Shown here in pieces: positions 14,442 to 24,044 of a DNA stretch of 37,384 nt; the stretch's first letter is position 1; each line of letters begins with the position of its first letter. This DNA comes from Allomuricauda sp. TMED12 (GTDB lineage: Bacteria > Bacteroidota > Bacteroidia > Flavobacteriales > Flavobacteriaceae). A program made the position numbers and the translations under genes. Under the pieces are notes generated by a model. It was not told the origin of the DNA and did not search any database. It saw nothing but the letters and a program-made list of their open reading frames with translations. The stretch lies in assembly GCA_002167435.2 (NCBI GenBank), contig NHBR02000116.1, positions 1 through 37,384 on the forward strand, read 5' to 3'.

Positions 14442-17400
14442 TTACTTTAGGTTAAAGCTTTCTGTCTCCTTAAAAGGAGAAAGGTCCAATGATTCAATGG
14501 AAGTTCGGTACGATTTCCATTTTTCATTAAAGAATGCATTGGTTTGGTCCAATGCAGCCTTTAGTTCTTCTTCGGCGAACTTGATCATTCTTCTTTCAGT
14601 TGCCGTTATCCCGGATTTTCTAGAACCTACATAGTAGGATGCATTGCCCAATCTAGACATTACATTAGGTTCGGGATTTCTAACAATACCCTGGCGTTTA
14701 TCATCCTTGCCCAGATAAAGGGCTACAACGGAGTCAATTTGTTTTACGATTTCTTCCGAGGCTTTAATTTGTTCTTTAAACTTATCCTTGTCCAATTCTT
14801 TAAGTTCTTTTTTGAACTTGTTTGCCAAATCCTTGCTTTCCACCAATTGTTTTACCGCATCTGAGGCAGTTTGGGTATAGCCTTCCAGCTTTTTACTGGT
14901 TTCGTACACTTCGTTAATGGAGGCCATATTAACATCCAATCTTGGGTCTGTTTTCACGGTTACCGAGGTTGAATCAGACGTTTCGCCATAAATAACTTTT
15001 ACTTTGTAAGTGCCTGGTTTTACATCTACACCACCACGTTCACGATTGTTTTTTCTGATGGTTCTTGAAGGTCTGTCCGGTCCTTTTTCATCCAAGTTCC
15101 AATAAATTCTGTGGAAACCTGCTTTTTCAGGAGTTTTGTATTTCAATGTTCTGATGAGTCTATCGCCATCATAAAACTCAAAGAAGATGGAATCCTTGGT
15201 TTTTTCTTTGGACTTTTCTTCGTCAGCTTCTTTTTCCTCGCCTTCCTTTTCATCCTTTTCCTTTTCTTTGGCCTTTTTACTTCCTTCTTTAAGGTAGTAG
15301 GTAATCATGGCGCCAGATTCTCTGTTTTCTCCACTATAAATGGCATCACCACCAAAACGGCCTCCGGTAGGTTGTTGATAAGCCGCTAAGTAAGCGTCTG
15401 GACTATCGAACAAACTAACTTCTTTTTGTAAGATGGACGTGTTACCGGCCAATTTTCTCAATGGACGGATATCATCCAATACCCAAGCTGCCCTTCCAAA
15501 AGTTCCTATCACTAAATCCTGCTCTCTTGGGTGAATTGCCAAATCTTTAGTGGAAACTGTTGGGAAACCTTTATTCCATTTTTTCCAATTACTTCCTGCA
15601 TCCAAAGAAATATAAAGGCCATCATCCGTACCTAAGAACATGAGGTTTGGATTTTCTGGGTCTTCAATAATGGACAGTGTGTAGCTTTGGACATCATTTT
15701 CATCTACAATTCGAGTCCAAGTTTTACCATAATCCTTGGTTCGATAAGCATAAGGCGTATAGTTGAACCTTCTATAGTCGTTGGCAACCAAAAGGGCTTC
15801 ACCTTTGTTGTTGTTTGAGGCTTTGATTTGTGGGATCCAGCTTCCTGCTGGCAGCCCTTTGATGTTTTTGGTTACATCTATCCAAGTTTGTCCTCCGTTT
15901 AGGGTGTAATGCACGCGACCATCATCCGTTCCCACCCAAAGCATATCTTTTTCCACGGGTGAGGGTTCAATTACTATAATGGTACAATGATTTTCAGCCC
16001 CAGTGGCATCCATGGTCAATCCGCCACTTTCGCTTTGTTTTTGTTTCTCTTTATCATTGGTGGTCAAATCTGGGGAAATCACTTCCCAGGTCAACCCTTT
16101 ATCGGTGGATTTGTGTACAAACTGACTTCCGAAATATACTGTACTGTTATTAAAGGGGTCTTGGCCAATGGCAGCATTCCAATTGAATCGAAGCATGGTG
16201 TCAGCATCGGGTGGGGTAGGGCGTACAATATAACCATCTCCCGTTTTCCAATCGTAACGGCTCACATATCCTTGCTGGCTCATGGCGTAGCCATATTGGC
16301 TATCATCCCTGTCCGGAACTACGTCGAACCCGTCGCCAAATGCGATTTCTTGCCAATAACTGTTTCTAATCCCCTGAGCTTTCCAAACATAAGCGGGTCC
16401 TCTCCAAGAACCGTTGTCCTGCATGCCCCCATATACATTATAAGGATATTCGTTGTCAGTACTGATGTGGTAGAATTGCGCAGCAGGCAAATTGCCTATA
16501 AAGCGCCATGTTTTACCTCCATTTTTGGTGATATTGAGTCCACCATCGTTTCCATCCATCATAAATTGGCCATTTTTTGGATGAATCCACCACGCATGGT
16601 GGTCAGGATGCACACCATTATCAACCCCATAAGCAGGCATCAATTGGGTGAAATTTTTCCCACCATCTTCAGAAACATTAATGTATGTGAAAACAGAGTA
16701 CACCCGATTTTCATTTTGAGGGTCTACGTAAATTTCTGAATAGTAGAACGGACGATTACCAATATCGCTCTTATCATTTATTTTTTCCCATTTAAATCCA
16801 CCATCAGTCGACTTGTACAAGGCATTCTTTTTGGCTTCCACCAAGGCATAAATAATATTGGGTTTGTTACTGGCTATGGCCACACCTATTCTTCCCAAAT
16901 CTCCTTTGGGCAGGCCATCATCGGCCGTAACTTTTTTCCAAGTTTCACCCCCGTCATGCGTAATGTGCAATCCACTGCCTTCACCTCCCGAGTTAAAGAA
17001 CCATGGTTCTCTTTTGTGCTCCCACATGGCAGCAATCAGTTTGTTTGGGTTCTTTGGGTCCATTACCAAATCTGCAACACCTGTTTTATTGTTTACAAAC
17101 AATACTTTTTCCCAAGTTTTGCCACCATCGGTAGTTTTAAAAACACCTCGTTCCGGGTGTTCGCCCCAAGGGGAACCAATGGCTCCGACATACACTATAT
17201 CAGGGTCTGTTGGGTCGATAATAACTCTATGGATGTGCCGTGTTTTCTCCAGCCCCATGGACTTCCAGGTTTTACCACCATCCAAGGATTTATAGATACC
17301 ATATCCACCATTTAAGCTGTTTCTTGGATTACCTTCTCCTGTGCCTACCCAAATCACGGACGGATTGGATTGTTGAATGGCCACGGCACCGATTGATGCG

Positions 17401-17651
17401 GTTACTTGGTTATCAAATACTGGCTCCCACTTGATACCACCGGAAGTAGATTTCCATAACCCACCTGATGCGGTTCCCACTAACATAACATCTGGGTTGG
17501 AGTGCACAACATCAATGGAAGTAACACGGCCGCTCATTCCAGCAGGACCAATATTTCTTGGTTTCATATCCTGAACCAAGTCCATGTTAAATTCTTGTGC
17601 CGTAATACTTGCTGCAATCAGTAATAGAAAGAATAAAATTGATTTTTTCAT
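14442..17651 (-). CDS. Secreted VPS10/BNR-repeat propeller protein
   Basis: Protein of 1069 aa with signal peptide (MKKSILFFLLLIAASITAQ). Residues ~30-735 hold about ten Asp-box/BNR motifs of the S.DGG.TW type (SLDGGKTW, TTDGGKTW, THDGGETW, STDKGLTW, TLNGGQTW, TKDYGKTW and others), giving a large sortilin/VPS10-like propeller. Some databases label such proteins glycosyl hydrolases, but Asp boxes alone do not prove that, and I see no catalytic site. Residues ~787-816 are a Lys/Glu-rich linker. A small beta domain (~818-920, with GTYKVKVIYGETSDS) and a helical tail follow. It is the first gene of the operon with the S9 peptidase; binding protein or peptide ligands is the best inference. Confidence 0.88.
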   Translation of the reverse strand: MKKSILFFLLLIAASITAQEFNMDLVQDMKPRNIGPAGMSGRVTSIDVVHSNPDVMLVGTASGGLWKSTSGGIKWEPVFDNQVTASIGAVAIQQSNPSVIWVGTGEGNPRNSLNGGYGIYKSLDGGKTWKSMGLEKTRHIHRVIIDPTDPDIVYVGAIGSPWGEHPERGVFKTTDGGKTWEKVLFVNNKTGVADLVMDPKNPNKLIAAMWEHKREPWFFNSGGEGSGLHITHDGGETWKKVTADDGLPKGDLGRIGVAIASNKPNIIYALVEAKKNALYKSTDGGFKWEKINDKSDIGNRPFYYSEIYVDPQNENRVYSVFTYINVSEDGGKNFTQLMPAYGVDNGVHPDHHAWWIHPKNGQFMMDGNDGGLNITKNGGKTWRFIGNLPAAQFYHISTDNEYPYNVYGGMQDNGSWRGPAYVWKAQGIRNSYWQEIAFGDGFDVVPDRDDSQYGYAMSQQGYVSRYDWKTGDGYIVRPTPPDADTMLRFNWNAAIGQDPFNNSTVYFGSQFVHKSTDKGLTWEVISPDLTTNDKEKQKQSESGGLTMDATGAENHCTIIVIEPSPVEKDMLWVGTDDGRVHYTLNGGQTWIDVTKNIKGLPAGSWIPQIKASNNNKGEALLVANDYRRFNYTPYAYRTKDYGKTWTRIVDENDVQSYTLSIIEDPENPNLMFLGTDDGLYISLDAGSNWKKWNKGFPTVSTKDLAIHPREQDLVIGTFGRAAWVLDDIRPLRKLAGNTSILQKEVSLFDSPDAYLAAYQQPTGGRFGGDAIYSGENRESGAMITYYLKEGSKKAKEKEKDEKEGEEKEADEEKSKEKTKDSIFFEFYDGDRLIRTLKYKTPEKAGFHRIYWNLDEKGPDRPSRTIRKNNRERGGVDVKPGTYKVKVIYGETSDSTSVTVKTDPRLDVNMASINEVYETSKKLEGYTQTASDAVKQLVESKDLANKFKKELKELDKDKFKEQIKASEEIVKQIDSVVALYLGKDDKRQGIVRNPEPNVMSRLGNASYYVGSRKSGITATERRMIKFAEEELKAALDQTNAFFNEKWKSYRTSIESLDLSPFKETESFNLK

Positions 17652-17734
17652 TAGTTGGGTTTGTTGTTTTGAGTTTAGTTACGACCTAATAGAAGACATA
17701 CTTTGAAGAGGTATGGTCTGTTTTTTAAGTCGCC

Positions 17735-17761
17735 TAAAGATACCAAAAACCCCTGCCTCAA
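17735..17761 (-). promoter_or_regulatory. Promoter of the VPS10-S9-DUF2490 operon
   Basis: Minus strand: TTG (17761-17759), 16 nt, TATCTTTA (17742-17735), 7 of 8 to the -7 consensus. It lies in the 153-bp gap before the VPS10-type gene. The same GGTATCTTTA core occurs before the amidohydrolase pair. Confidence 0.5.
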
Positions 17762-17804
17762 TTCTTAAAATGATGTTAATGAAGCATCGTAGGAATATAG
17801 AGGT

Positions 17805-19061
17805 TTATTCGTTTTTATAAACAATACCATCCTTCATGACAAATCTGACATTTTTCATTTGTGAGATATCTTCTAAGGGATTGCCTTCCAATGCAATAAT
17901 ATCGGCTAAATATCCATTTTTAATACTCCCCAATCCATCAAAATGTAGGATTCTGGCATTCACAGAGGTGGCCGATTGTAAAGCTTTGATGGGCTCCATC
18001 CCATATTCGACCATAAGCTCTAATTCCCGGTAGTTTTCACCATGGGTAAACACACCAACATCACCTCCAAAAACAATATCGACTCCTGATGCCAAAGCCA
18101 GTTGAAACGATTTTTTCTTTTTGGTAACCCTTTCTGGGTCAGGTTCTGTTCCCTTTTTCCAGCCTTTGTATTGCTCAATCGCATCGCCAGCAGCTAGCGT
18201 TGGGCACAAGGCCACTCCATTTTCTTTCATCAAATTAAATATCTCCAAAGTACCTGCATCGCCATGTTCGATAGTTTCCACACCGCCCAAAATGGCACGT
18301 CGCATTCCTTCAGGGGTACTCGCATGAGCTACCACATAGCGTCCGGCAGTAGTGGCTGCGGAAACCATGGCGTCTATTTCTTCCTGTAAAAATGTGGGTT
18401 GGGAGGGTTCGTCTTTGCCCCAGCGATAATCGGCATAAATTTTAATTAGATTCGCTCCGTTTCCCAATTGGGTACGAACTTCTTTAATTGCTTCATCCCT
18501 GCCGCTGACCGGAACGGCACCCAATGGCACCGTCACTCCGTTATGGAATCCTTTTGGACCATAGGCCCCTGTCGCCACAATGGCCGGACCAGCCATTAAA
18601 GTGCGAGGACCAGGCACAATGTTGTCATCAATCGTTTTTTTAAGGTACACATCGGTATATCCCGCTCCTTCCGAACCAAGGTCGCGCATAGAGGTTACTC
18701 CTGACATCAAAGATTTTTCGGCATGGACAACTCCTCGTATAGCCCTTTCAGCTGGAGATTCTTTCAAAACCTGATCATTCCATTCGGTTTCGTTATACGG
18801 ATGCAACAATAAATGAGAGTGTCCTTCAATAATACCAGGCATTAAGGTCATGCCCTTTAATTCTTGTTTGGTGTATGAACCAGCTGTTTTTAAGCCATCC
18901 ATTGGGCCAGCGTAGGTAATTCGATTTTCATTTACAGCTACGACCCAATCCTCATGCATTGCCATACCATCAAAAACCCGTTCAGGAATTAATAGGGTTT
19001 GGGAATGTAGACTGTTCAAACACAAAAATAGAAGTAAGAAAAAATAATGTTTTGGTTGCAT
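17805..19061 (-). CDS. Secreted metal-dependent amidohydrolase (second of pair)
   Basis: Protein of 418 aa with an N-terminal signal (cleavage near LHSQ, ~21). The amidohydrolase TIM barrel is complete: H81 and H83 (GIIEGHSH), K207 (LIKIYA, the carbamylated bridging lysine of the family), H246 (VVAHAS), H266 (TIEHGD) and D334 (GGDVG), so a binuclear site is expected. The C-terminal beta part closes with GYLADIIALEGNPLEDISQM. It resembles the imidazolonepropionase-like/prolidase-like secreted amidohydrolases of Bacteroidota, which hydrolyse cyclic amides or dipeptides. The substrate cannot be set. It lies 17 nt after the first amidohydrolase. Confidence 0.92.
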   Translation of the reverse strand: MQPKHYFFLLLFLCLNSLHSQTLLIPERVFDGMAMHEDWVVAVNENRITYAGPMDGLKTAGSYTKQELKGMTLMPGIIEGHSHLLLHPYNETEWNDQVLKESPAERAIRGVVHAEKSLMSGVTSMRDLGSEGAGYTDVYLKKTIDDNIVPGPRTLMAGPAIVATGAYGPKGFHNGVTVPLGAVPVSGRDEAIKEVRTQLGNGANLIKIYADYRWGKDEPSQPTFLQEEIDAMVSAATTAGRYVVAHASTPEGMRRAILGGVETIEHGDAGTLEIFNLMKENGVALCPTLAAGDAIEQYKGWKKGTEPDPERVTKKKKSFQLALASGVDIVFGGDVGVFTHGENYRELELMVEYGMEPIKALQSATSVNARILHFDGLGSIKNGYLADIIALEGNPLEDISQMKNVRFVMKDGIVYKNE

Positions 19062-19078
19062 GTTCGTGTTGTTTGGAA

Positions 19079-20485
19079 TTAATCTATCACGGAGTTGTTC
19101 AATAATTCTTGCAGTTGTCTTTTAGAAAACACTTGGGTGCCCTTGATCACAGTATAAATTTTCTGAGTGTTCTCGATGTTTTTCAAAGGGTTGGCGTCCA
19201 AAATGACCAAGTCTGAAATTTTTCCTTTGGAAATACGCCCGTAATCATCGGTTTGGTTTAAAAATTTGGCGCCATTCGCAGTTGAAGTGCGAAGCGCATC
19301 CAGTGGCGATATGCCGTTTTCCACCATAACCTGTAATTCTTTGTGCAAGGATATGCCAGGGTAAGTATAAGAGTTAAAGGCACCACTATCGGAACCCGCC
19401 AATAACTGAACGCCCGCATCGTTTAGTGATTTGGCTAATGCTCCAAAAAAAGCATCCAATTGTTTACGGTTTTCTCGAGCTTCTTCGGAGGAATTAAGGG
19501 ATGATCGGATTCTGCCCTGATAGGTCTGAATAATTCCTTTCCCCATATATTTTAAATAAAGATCTTTGGAATGGTCTACTTCATCCAAGTAACTCAAGGT
19601 TTTCCCAATATGAAGCGTGGGAACCACAAAAACATCGTTCTCTTTTAAATTAGTAAAAGTAGTCTGTGCTGTGCTGTCTGAGTAGGCGCCCATAAGTGCT
19701 GGCATAGCACCCCAAAAACCCATTTCGCCCTTGTTTAATTTATCCGTAACCTCAATTTCATTGCTCGCGCATCCTTTCATGATGTAGTAAAGGTGTTCAA
19801 TGCCGTCCATTCCAGCATCTATGGTTTCTTCCAGAGTAACCGTAAAGGGCATGTGCCCAGATACTGTGAACCCTCTTTTCTTGGTTTCTTCGATGGTTTT
19901 GAGATAGTTTTCAGGTGAAATCCTGCTATCATAAATCTTAACAAAATCAACGTTCAAGGATTCCAAGGAATCCAAGGCCTCTACAATATCTTCTTCGGTT
20001 TCCACTTCCAAAGATCCTGCCCAAGTAGCTCCTGGCCCATCGATTTTTGGTCCCGCTGTGAAAATAGTAGGGCCAATTAGGTTTTCCTCCGCAATTTGAT
20101 GTTTCCATTCCATCACAGCATGGGTAAGGTCGCCACCAGCATCGCGAACCGTAGTAATTCCATTGGCAATGAAAAGTTTTAAAAAGTTCTTGTTGTTGAC
20201 GATCAGTGAATCACCTCCTCTTAAGTGAATGTGATTGTCCCAAAAACCGGGTAATACATATTTTCCAGAAGCATCGATAGTGGAATCACCTTTAAAATTG
20301 CTTGAACTTGCTGCTTCGACAGCTTGGATTTTTCCATCGGAAATATAGATGTCTTGAACTTCGATTTTACCTGTTTCCAGATGAACCACATTGGCATTGG
20401 TGATTGCCAAATCATAGTTGTTAATGGTATCATTCTTACAGCTAAAGATTGTTAGTAAAAGAGATGAAAATAGTAGTCGGTTCAT
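19079..20485 (-). CDS. Amidohydrolase lipoprotein (first of pair)
   Basis: Protein of 468 aa with lipobox cysteine C16 (LLTIFSC). It has the family metal and catalytic residues H85, H87 (NHIH), K183 (FVKIYD), H211 (SGHMPF), H231 (GIEHLYY) and D366 (AGSDSG). It is a paralogue of the downstream gene by fold but well diverged, and it is membrane-anchored where the other is a soluble export. Insertions around residues 238-345 would shape a different active-site lid. Together the pair suggests breakdown of related amide or dipeptide substrates in the periplasm. It is divergent from an MFS transporter gene, which may import the product. Confidence 0.92.
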   Translation of the reverse strand: MNRLLFSSLLLTIFSCKNDTINNYDLAITNANVVHLETGKIEVQDIYISDGKIQAVEAASSSNFKGDSTIDASGKYVLPGFWDNHIHLRGGDSLIVNNKNFLKLFIANGITTVRDAGGDLTHAVMEWKHQIAEENLIGPTIFTAGPKIDGPGATWAGSLEVETEEDIVEALDSLESLNVDFVKIYDSRISPENYLKTIEETKKRGFTVSGHMPFTVTLEETIDAGMDGIEHLYYIMKGCASNEIEVTDKLNKGEMGFWGAMPALMGAYSDSTAQTTFTNLKENDVFVVPTLHIGKTLSYLDEVDHSKDLYLKYMGKGIIQTYQGRIRSSLNSSEEARENRKQLDAFFGALAKSLNDAGVQLLAGSDSGAFNSYTYPGISLHKELQVMVENGISPLDALRTSTANGAKFLNQTDDYGRISKGKISDLVILDANPLKNIENTQKIYTVIKGTQVFSKRQLQELLNNSVID

Positions 20486-20505
20486 AAGCGGAATTTATAT
20501 TGCCT

Positions 20506-20513
20506 TAAAGATA
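20506..20513 (-). promoter_or_regulatory. -7 box of the amidohydrolase pair
   Basis: Minus strand TATCTTTA inside GGTATCTTTA, 20 nt before the start codon, as before the VPS10 operon. No clear -33 TTG. Confidence 0.45.
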
Positions 20514-20529
20514 CCTGAATTTTTATTGT

Positions 20530-21837
20530 ATGCGGTTTTGGGTTTTTCCACTTTTTTTAGTGATTTTTAACCAAATACAAGTTTTGAAGGAAACTAAACC
20601 AAGTTGGTTCTATTTATTATTGTTGATTCTATCGGGTGAAGCCATCTTTATCCTTCCTTTTGTGTTGCCCCGTGTTTTTAGACCTACCGTTTTGGATGTC
20701 TTGGAATTGGATAATGTACAGATGGGACTATGCTTTTCGGTATACGGTTTAGTTGCGATGGTCTCCTATGTCCTGGGTGGGCCTTTGGCCGATAAGTATC
20801 AACCTCGAAAATTGATTGCCATTGCCTTATGGATGACCGCATTGGGAGGCTTTTTATTTGCTCAGTATCCTGATTTTTGGGTTCTTCAAGTCCTCTATGG
20901 TTGGTGGGGCTTTACCACAATTTTTCTTTTTTGGGCACCCATGATCAAAGCAACAAGAATTTGGGGCGGTGCCGATTCACAGGGAAAAGCGTTCGGTTTT
21001 CTTGATGGAGGTCGTGGACTAACTGGTGCCTTGTTTGGTTTGATGGGAGTTGTAGTCTTCTCCTTTTTTTTGTTGGAATCTCCTGAAATAGCTACTCTTC
21101 AAGACAGAAAGGATGCATTTACGTATGTGCTGTATTTCTCATCCGTAATTATCATCTTGGTAGGTGTTTTGGTGTGGTTTTTTATGAAAACCAGCGATAA
21201 TGATGATAAAGTGATTCGTAATCGTATTTCCTGGGCAGATATTAAACAGGTCTTAAAACTACCTTCGGTTTGGCTGTTGATGGTAATTATTCTCTGTGGT
21301 TACGTCGGATATAAAATCACTGACGTTATCTCTCAATATGCCGAAGAGGTCATGTTGTATAATCAGGTTGATTCGGCTAAAGTTGGAACCTTGCTGCAAT
21401 TTCTACGTCCTGCCACAGGCATCCTTTTTGGTTTGATAGCAGATAAGCTAAAAATCACATGGTTATTGGTGGTGAGCTTTATTTTGACATTAATCGGAGG
21501 CTTGCTATTTGCCAGTGGGCTGATAGCGCCAACAACCACGCTTTTGTTCTTTATGTCCGTTGTAGTAATTGCTGCTGGGGTTTATGCCACGAGGGCTTTG
21601 TATTTTGGGGTAATGCATGTCGGTAAAATACCGTTGACCTTGACGGGGACTGCCGTGGGTCTCATTTCGTTAATTGGCTACACGCCCGATGTATTTGCTG
21701 GTCCGGCCTACGGAATGCTTTTGGATGCACATCCCGGTGAGGAGCTGGGGCATCAAAATGTATTTTGGATGCTGAGTGTGTTTGCCTTTATTGGAGGATT
21801 AGCTGCGTTTATCTACCAAAGAAAATATGGTAAGTAG
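20530..21837 (+). CDS. MFS transporter
   Basis: Protein of 435 aa with about twelve hydrophobic segments. The major-facilitator loop motif between helices 2 and 3 is visible as GGPLADKYQPRK (~90-101), with a second copy, GLIADKLKITW, in the C-terminal half. A TTG at 20584 would remove 18 residues and begin LKETKPSWFYLLLLILSGEAIFILPF, which looks like a cleaner family N-terminus. The ATG at 20530 is kept because it is conventional and still in the hydrophobic context. The substrate is unknown. Its position opposite the secreted amidohydrolases suggests uptake of an amino acid, peptide or related small molecule. It is convergent with the YdeI-like gene at a 5-bp gap. Confidence 0.88.
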   Translation: MRFWVFPLFLVIFNQIQVLKETKPSWFYLLLLILSGEAIFILPFVLPRVFRPTVLDVLELDNVQMGLCFSVYGLVAMVSYVLGGPLADKYQPRKLIAIALWMTALGGFLFAQYPDFWVLQVLYGWWGFTTIFLFWAPMIKATRIWGGADSQGKAFGFLDGGRGLTGALFGLMGVVVFSFFLLESPEIATLQDRKDAFTYVLYFSSVIIILVGVLVWFFMKTSDNDDKVIRNRISWADIKQVLKLPSVWLLMVIILCGYVGYKITDVISQYAEEVMLYNQVDSAKVGTLLQFLRPATGILFGLIADKLKITWLLVVSFILTLIGGLLFASGLIAPTTTLLFFMSVVVIAAGVYATRALYFGVMHVGKIPLTLTGTAVGLISLIGYTPDVFAGPAYGMLLDAHPGEELGHQNVFWMLSVFAFIGGLAAFIYQRKYGK

Positions 21838-21842
21838 TGACC

Positions 21843-22415
21843 TTATTGGTTTCTGTATTTGATGTTTTTTTCTGAAAGGGATATAATTTCCTTGATTCTT
21901 TTTTTTCGGGTTTCTTCCCGTTTGGCCTGTTTTAGCCAATAGAGATAGGGTTTTCTTTGGCTATGCGTAAAATTTTTGAAGTTTTCATGAGCGGTTTGAT
22001 GTTTGTCAAAAGCTTTTTGTAAATCTTCCGGAACCACACCGTTTTCCACATCGTCCAGTTCGGTCCAAGAACCGTTTTTCTTGGCCACTTCAATGGCATT
22101 TAAACCACTTTTGTGCATCAATCCATCGGCCTTTAATTTTTTTATATGATTCTTGTTCACTCTGCTCCAAGTGCTTTTGGGTTTTCTGGGGCAGAAGTAT
22201 TGTTTGCGCTTTCCATCGCCGAGACTTCTTACGGTACTATCTATCCATCCATAACAAAGAGCAACTTTTACGGCTTCTTCCCATCGCATACTTTCTTTAT
22301 GGTGCTCCACCTTGTAAAAAATCAGGTGGACACCAGTTTGCGTTTCATGGTTTTCATGAAGCCACTCACGCCACTCTTTGTCATTTTTAAAATAATGCTC
22401 GGGATGCTTTTTCAA
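21843..22415 (-). CDS. YdeI/OmpD-associated family protein
   Basis: Cytoplasmic protein of 190 aa without a signal peptide. It shows the family core: EWREWLHENHETQTGVHLIFYK, then MRWEEAVKVALCYGWIDSTVRSLGDGKRKQYFCPRKPKSTWSRVNK, and a C-terminal basic region (FTHSQRKPYLYWLKQAKREETRKKRIKEII). The start is a TTG: the frame has an upstream stop and no ATG, and the TTG lies 1 nt past the M1 peptidase stop, so coupling is likely. The family is linked by name to bacteriocin/antimicrobial-peptide tolerance in enterobacteria. The molecular activity is not established. It ends the M28-M1-YdeI chain. Confidence 0.85.
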   Translation of the reverse strand: MKKHPEHYFKNDKEWREWLHENHETQTGVHLIFYKVEHHKESMRWEEAVKVALCYGWIDSTVRSLGDGKRKQYFCPRKPKSTWSRVNKNHIKKLKADGLMHKSGLNAIEVAKKNGSWTELDDVENGVVPEDLQKAFDKHQTAHENFKNFTHSQRKPYLYWLKQAKREETRKKRIKEIISLSEKNIKYRNQ

Positions 22416-22416
22416 A

Positions 22417-24030
22417 CTATATTTTTTGAGTCTCTATGTAGAAGTTTTTGTCAAAATCAACTTGGGCTCCTTCCAATGCTTCTGTTTTCCATTCAGCCGA
22501 GGGGAAGAGCCATTTTTCAAGACCATCCATAAAGACTCTAATGGGCATGTCAAAATCCTCTACAATATCAACGTATCTATAAGTAATGGAACCATCTTCG
22601 ATTTTATATTCCAATTTAGGAATCATGGTTGTACGCAAGTATTGGTTGAAGAAAGCTGATAAATCCTTCCCGGACATCTCACTTAAATAGTTTTCGATTT
22701 GCGCTGAAGTAACCGTTTGATGGTAAAATTCTTTATTGAGGCCTCGTAACATTTGACGCCATTTATCATCGTCTTCCACCAATTGGCGAAGGGTGTGCAA
22801 CATGTTGGCCCCTTTGTAATACATATCGCCAGAACCTTCTTTGTTTACCCCATAAGGACCAATAATAGGCCTGTCGTTTTGAATATTGGCACGGGTGCCA
22901 ATAACATATTCTGCAGATGCCTTTTTTCCAAAATGATAATCAAGGTATAGGTTCTCCGAATAGGCTGTAAATCCTTCGTGAACCCACATATCTGCAATAT
23001 CTTTATAGGTGATGTTATTGGCAAACCATTCATGTCCTGCCTCATGAATAATAATAAAATCAAATTGTAAACCCCAACCGGTACCAGATAAGTCACGTCC
23101 TAAATACCCATTTTCATATTTATTCCCGTAGGTAACAGAACTTTGATGTTCCATACCCAAATAGGGAACTTCCACTAATTTGAACCCATCTTCGTAGAAA
23201 GGGTAGGGGCCAAACCAATGTTCAAAGGCCCGCATCATCATAGGGGTTTGAGCAAATTGTCTTTTTGCTTTTTCCAAATTTTCGGGCAAAACGTAATAAT
23301 CAAACTTTAAGGGACCTTCCTCCCCTTCATAAAGTTCACCAAAATGCGTATAATTCCCAATGTTTACATTAACACCATAGTTATTGATGGGATTTTCTAC
23401 TACCCAATTGTAGGTTTTGAAATCGCCTTTATCCTCAACACTTTCCAATTGACCGTTCGAAACATCCATAAGATCTTTGGGAACAGTCACGCTAATTCGC
23501 ATGCTGTCTACCTCGTCGTACATGTGGTCTTTGTTGGGCCACCAAACACTAGCGCCCAAACCTTGGCAAGATGTGGCGACAAATGGGTTTCCATTTTCGT
23601 CTTCTTTCCAAGAAAAGCCACCATCCCATGGCGCTCTAACGGCTTCACGCGGATATCCAGAGTATGTTATTTTAAGTTGATTAATTTCTCCAGGTATCTG
23701 TTTTTTTTTCAGTTTGATGAAATGTGCGTTTCCTTCGGAGGTAAACTTTAGTTTTTTGCCATCTTGAACCACAGACTCAATCTTCATGGGTGCTTGGAGG
23801 TCAATTTGAAGTGTTTTTGACTGCTCAAGCACTTTATACCGAACGATATTGTGACCTGAAATAAACTTTTTGGAGGGCTCCACTTTTACATTTAGGTCAT
23901 AATAGTTCAAGTCCCACCATTCCCTTTCTGGTGTTATGCTGCCCCTTAGGGTATCCTGTCTAGTAAAATTTTGTGCATTGATGGACCAAGCTCCCAATAA
24001 AAGAGCAATAAGAAAGAAACTTTGTTTCAT
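22417..24030 (-). CDS. Secreted M1-family metallopeptidase
   Basis: Protein of 537 aa with signal peptide (MKQSFFLIALLLGAWSINAQ). An N-terminal beta-sandwich (~30-230) is followed by the thermolysin-like catalytic domain with zinc motif HEAGH (H329, E330, H333), third ligand E352 (WVHEGFTAY), a substrate-binding GMEHQ (292-296, a variant of GxMEN), and a catalytic Tyr near 405 (YYKGANML). The domain that follows is short compared with full aminopeptidase N (~870 aa), as in many bacterial M1 members. It removes N-terminal residues from peptides. It lies 14 nt after the M28 gene and 1 nt before the YdeI-like gene. Confidence 0.95.
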   Translation of the reverse strand: MKQSFFLIALLLGAWSINAQNFTRQDTLRGSITPEREWWDLNYYDLNVKVEPSKKFISGHNIVRYKVLEQSKTLQIDLQAPMKIESVVQDGKKLKFTSEGNAHFIKLKKKQIPGEINQLKITYSGYPREAVRAPWDGGFSWKEDENGNPFVATSCQGLGASVWWPNKDHMYDEVDSMRISVTVPKDLMDVSNGQLESVEDKGDFKTYNWVVENPINNYGVNVNIGNYTHFGELYEGEEGPLKFDYYVLPENLEKAKRQFAQTPMMMRAFEHWFGPYPFYEDGFKLVEVPYLGMEHQSSVTYGNKYENGYLGRDLSGTGWGLQFDFIIIHEAGHEWFANNITYKDIADMWVHEGFTAYSENLYLDYHFGKKASAEYVIGTRANIQNDRPIIGPYGVNKEGSGDMYYKGANMLHTLRQLVEDDDKWRQMLRGLNKEFYHQTVTSAQIENYLSEMSGKDLSAFFNQYLRTTMIPKLEYKIEDGSITYRYVDIVEDFDMPIRVFMDGLEKWLFPSAEWKTEALEGAQVDFDKNFYIETQKI

Positions 24031-24044
24031 ATGTAAACTTGTAA

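Noticed and set aside
15987..16739. Plus-strand ORF of 250 codons
   Set aside because: It lies wholly inside the minus-strand VPS10/BNR gene, has no family resemblance, and its residue composition is that of an antisense frame.
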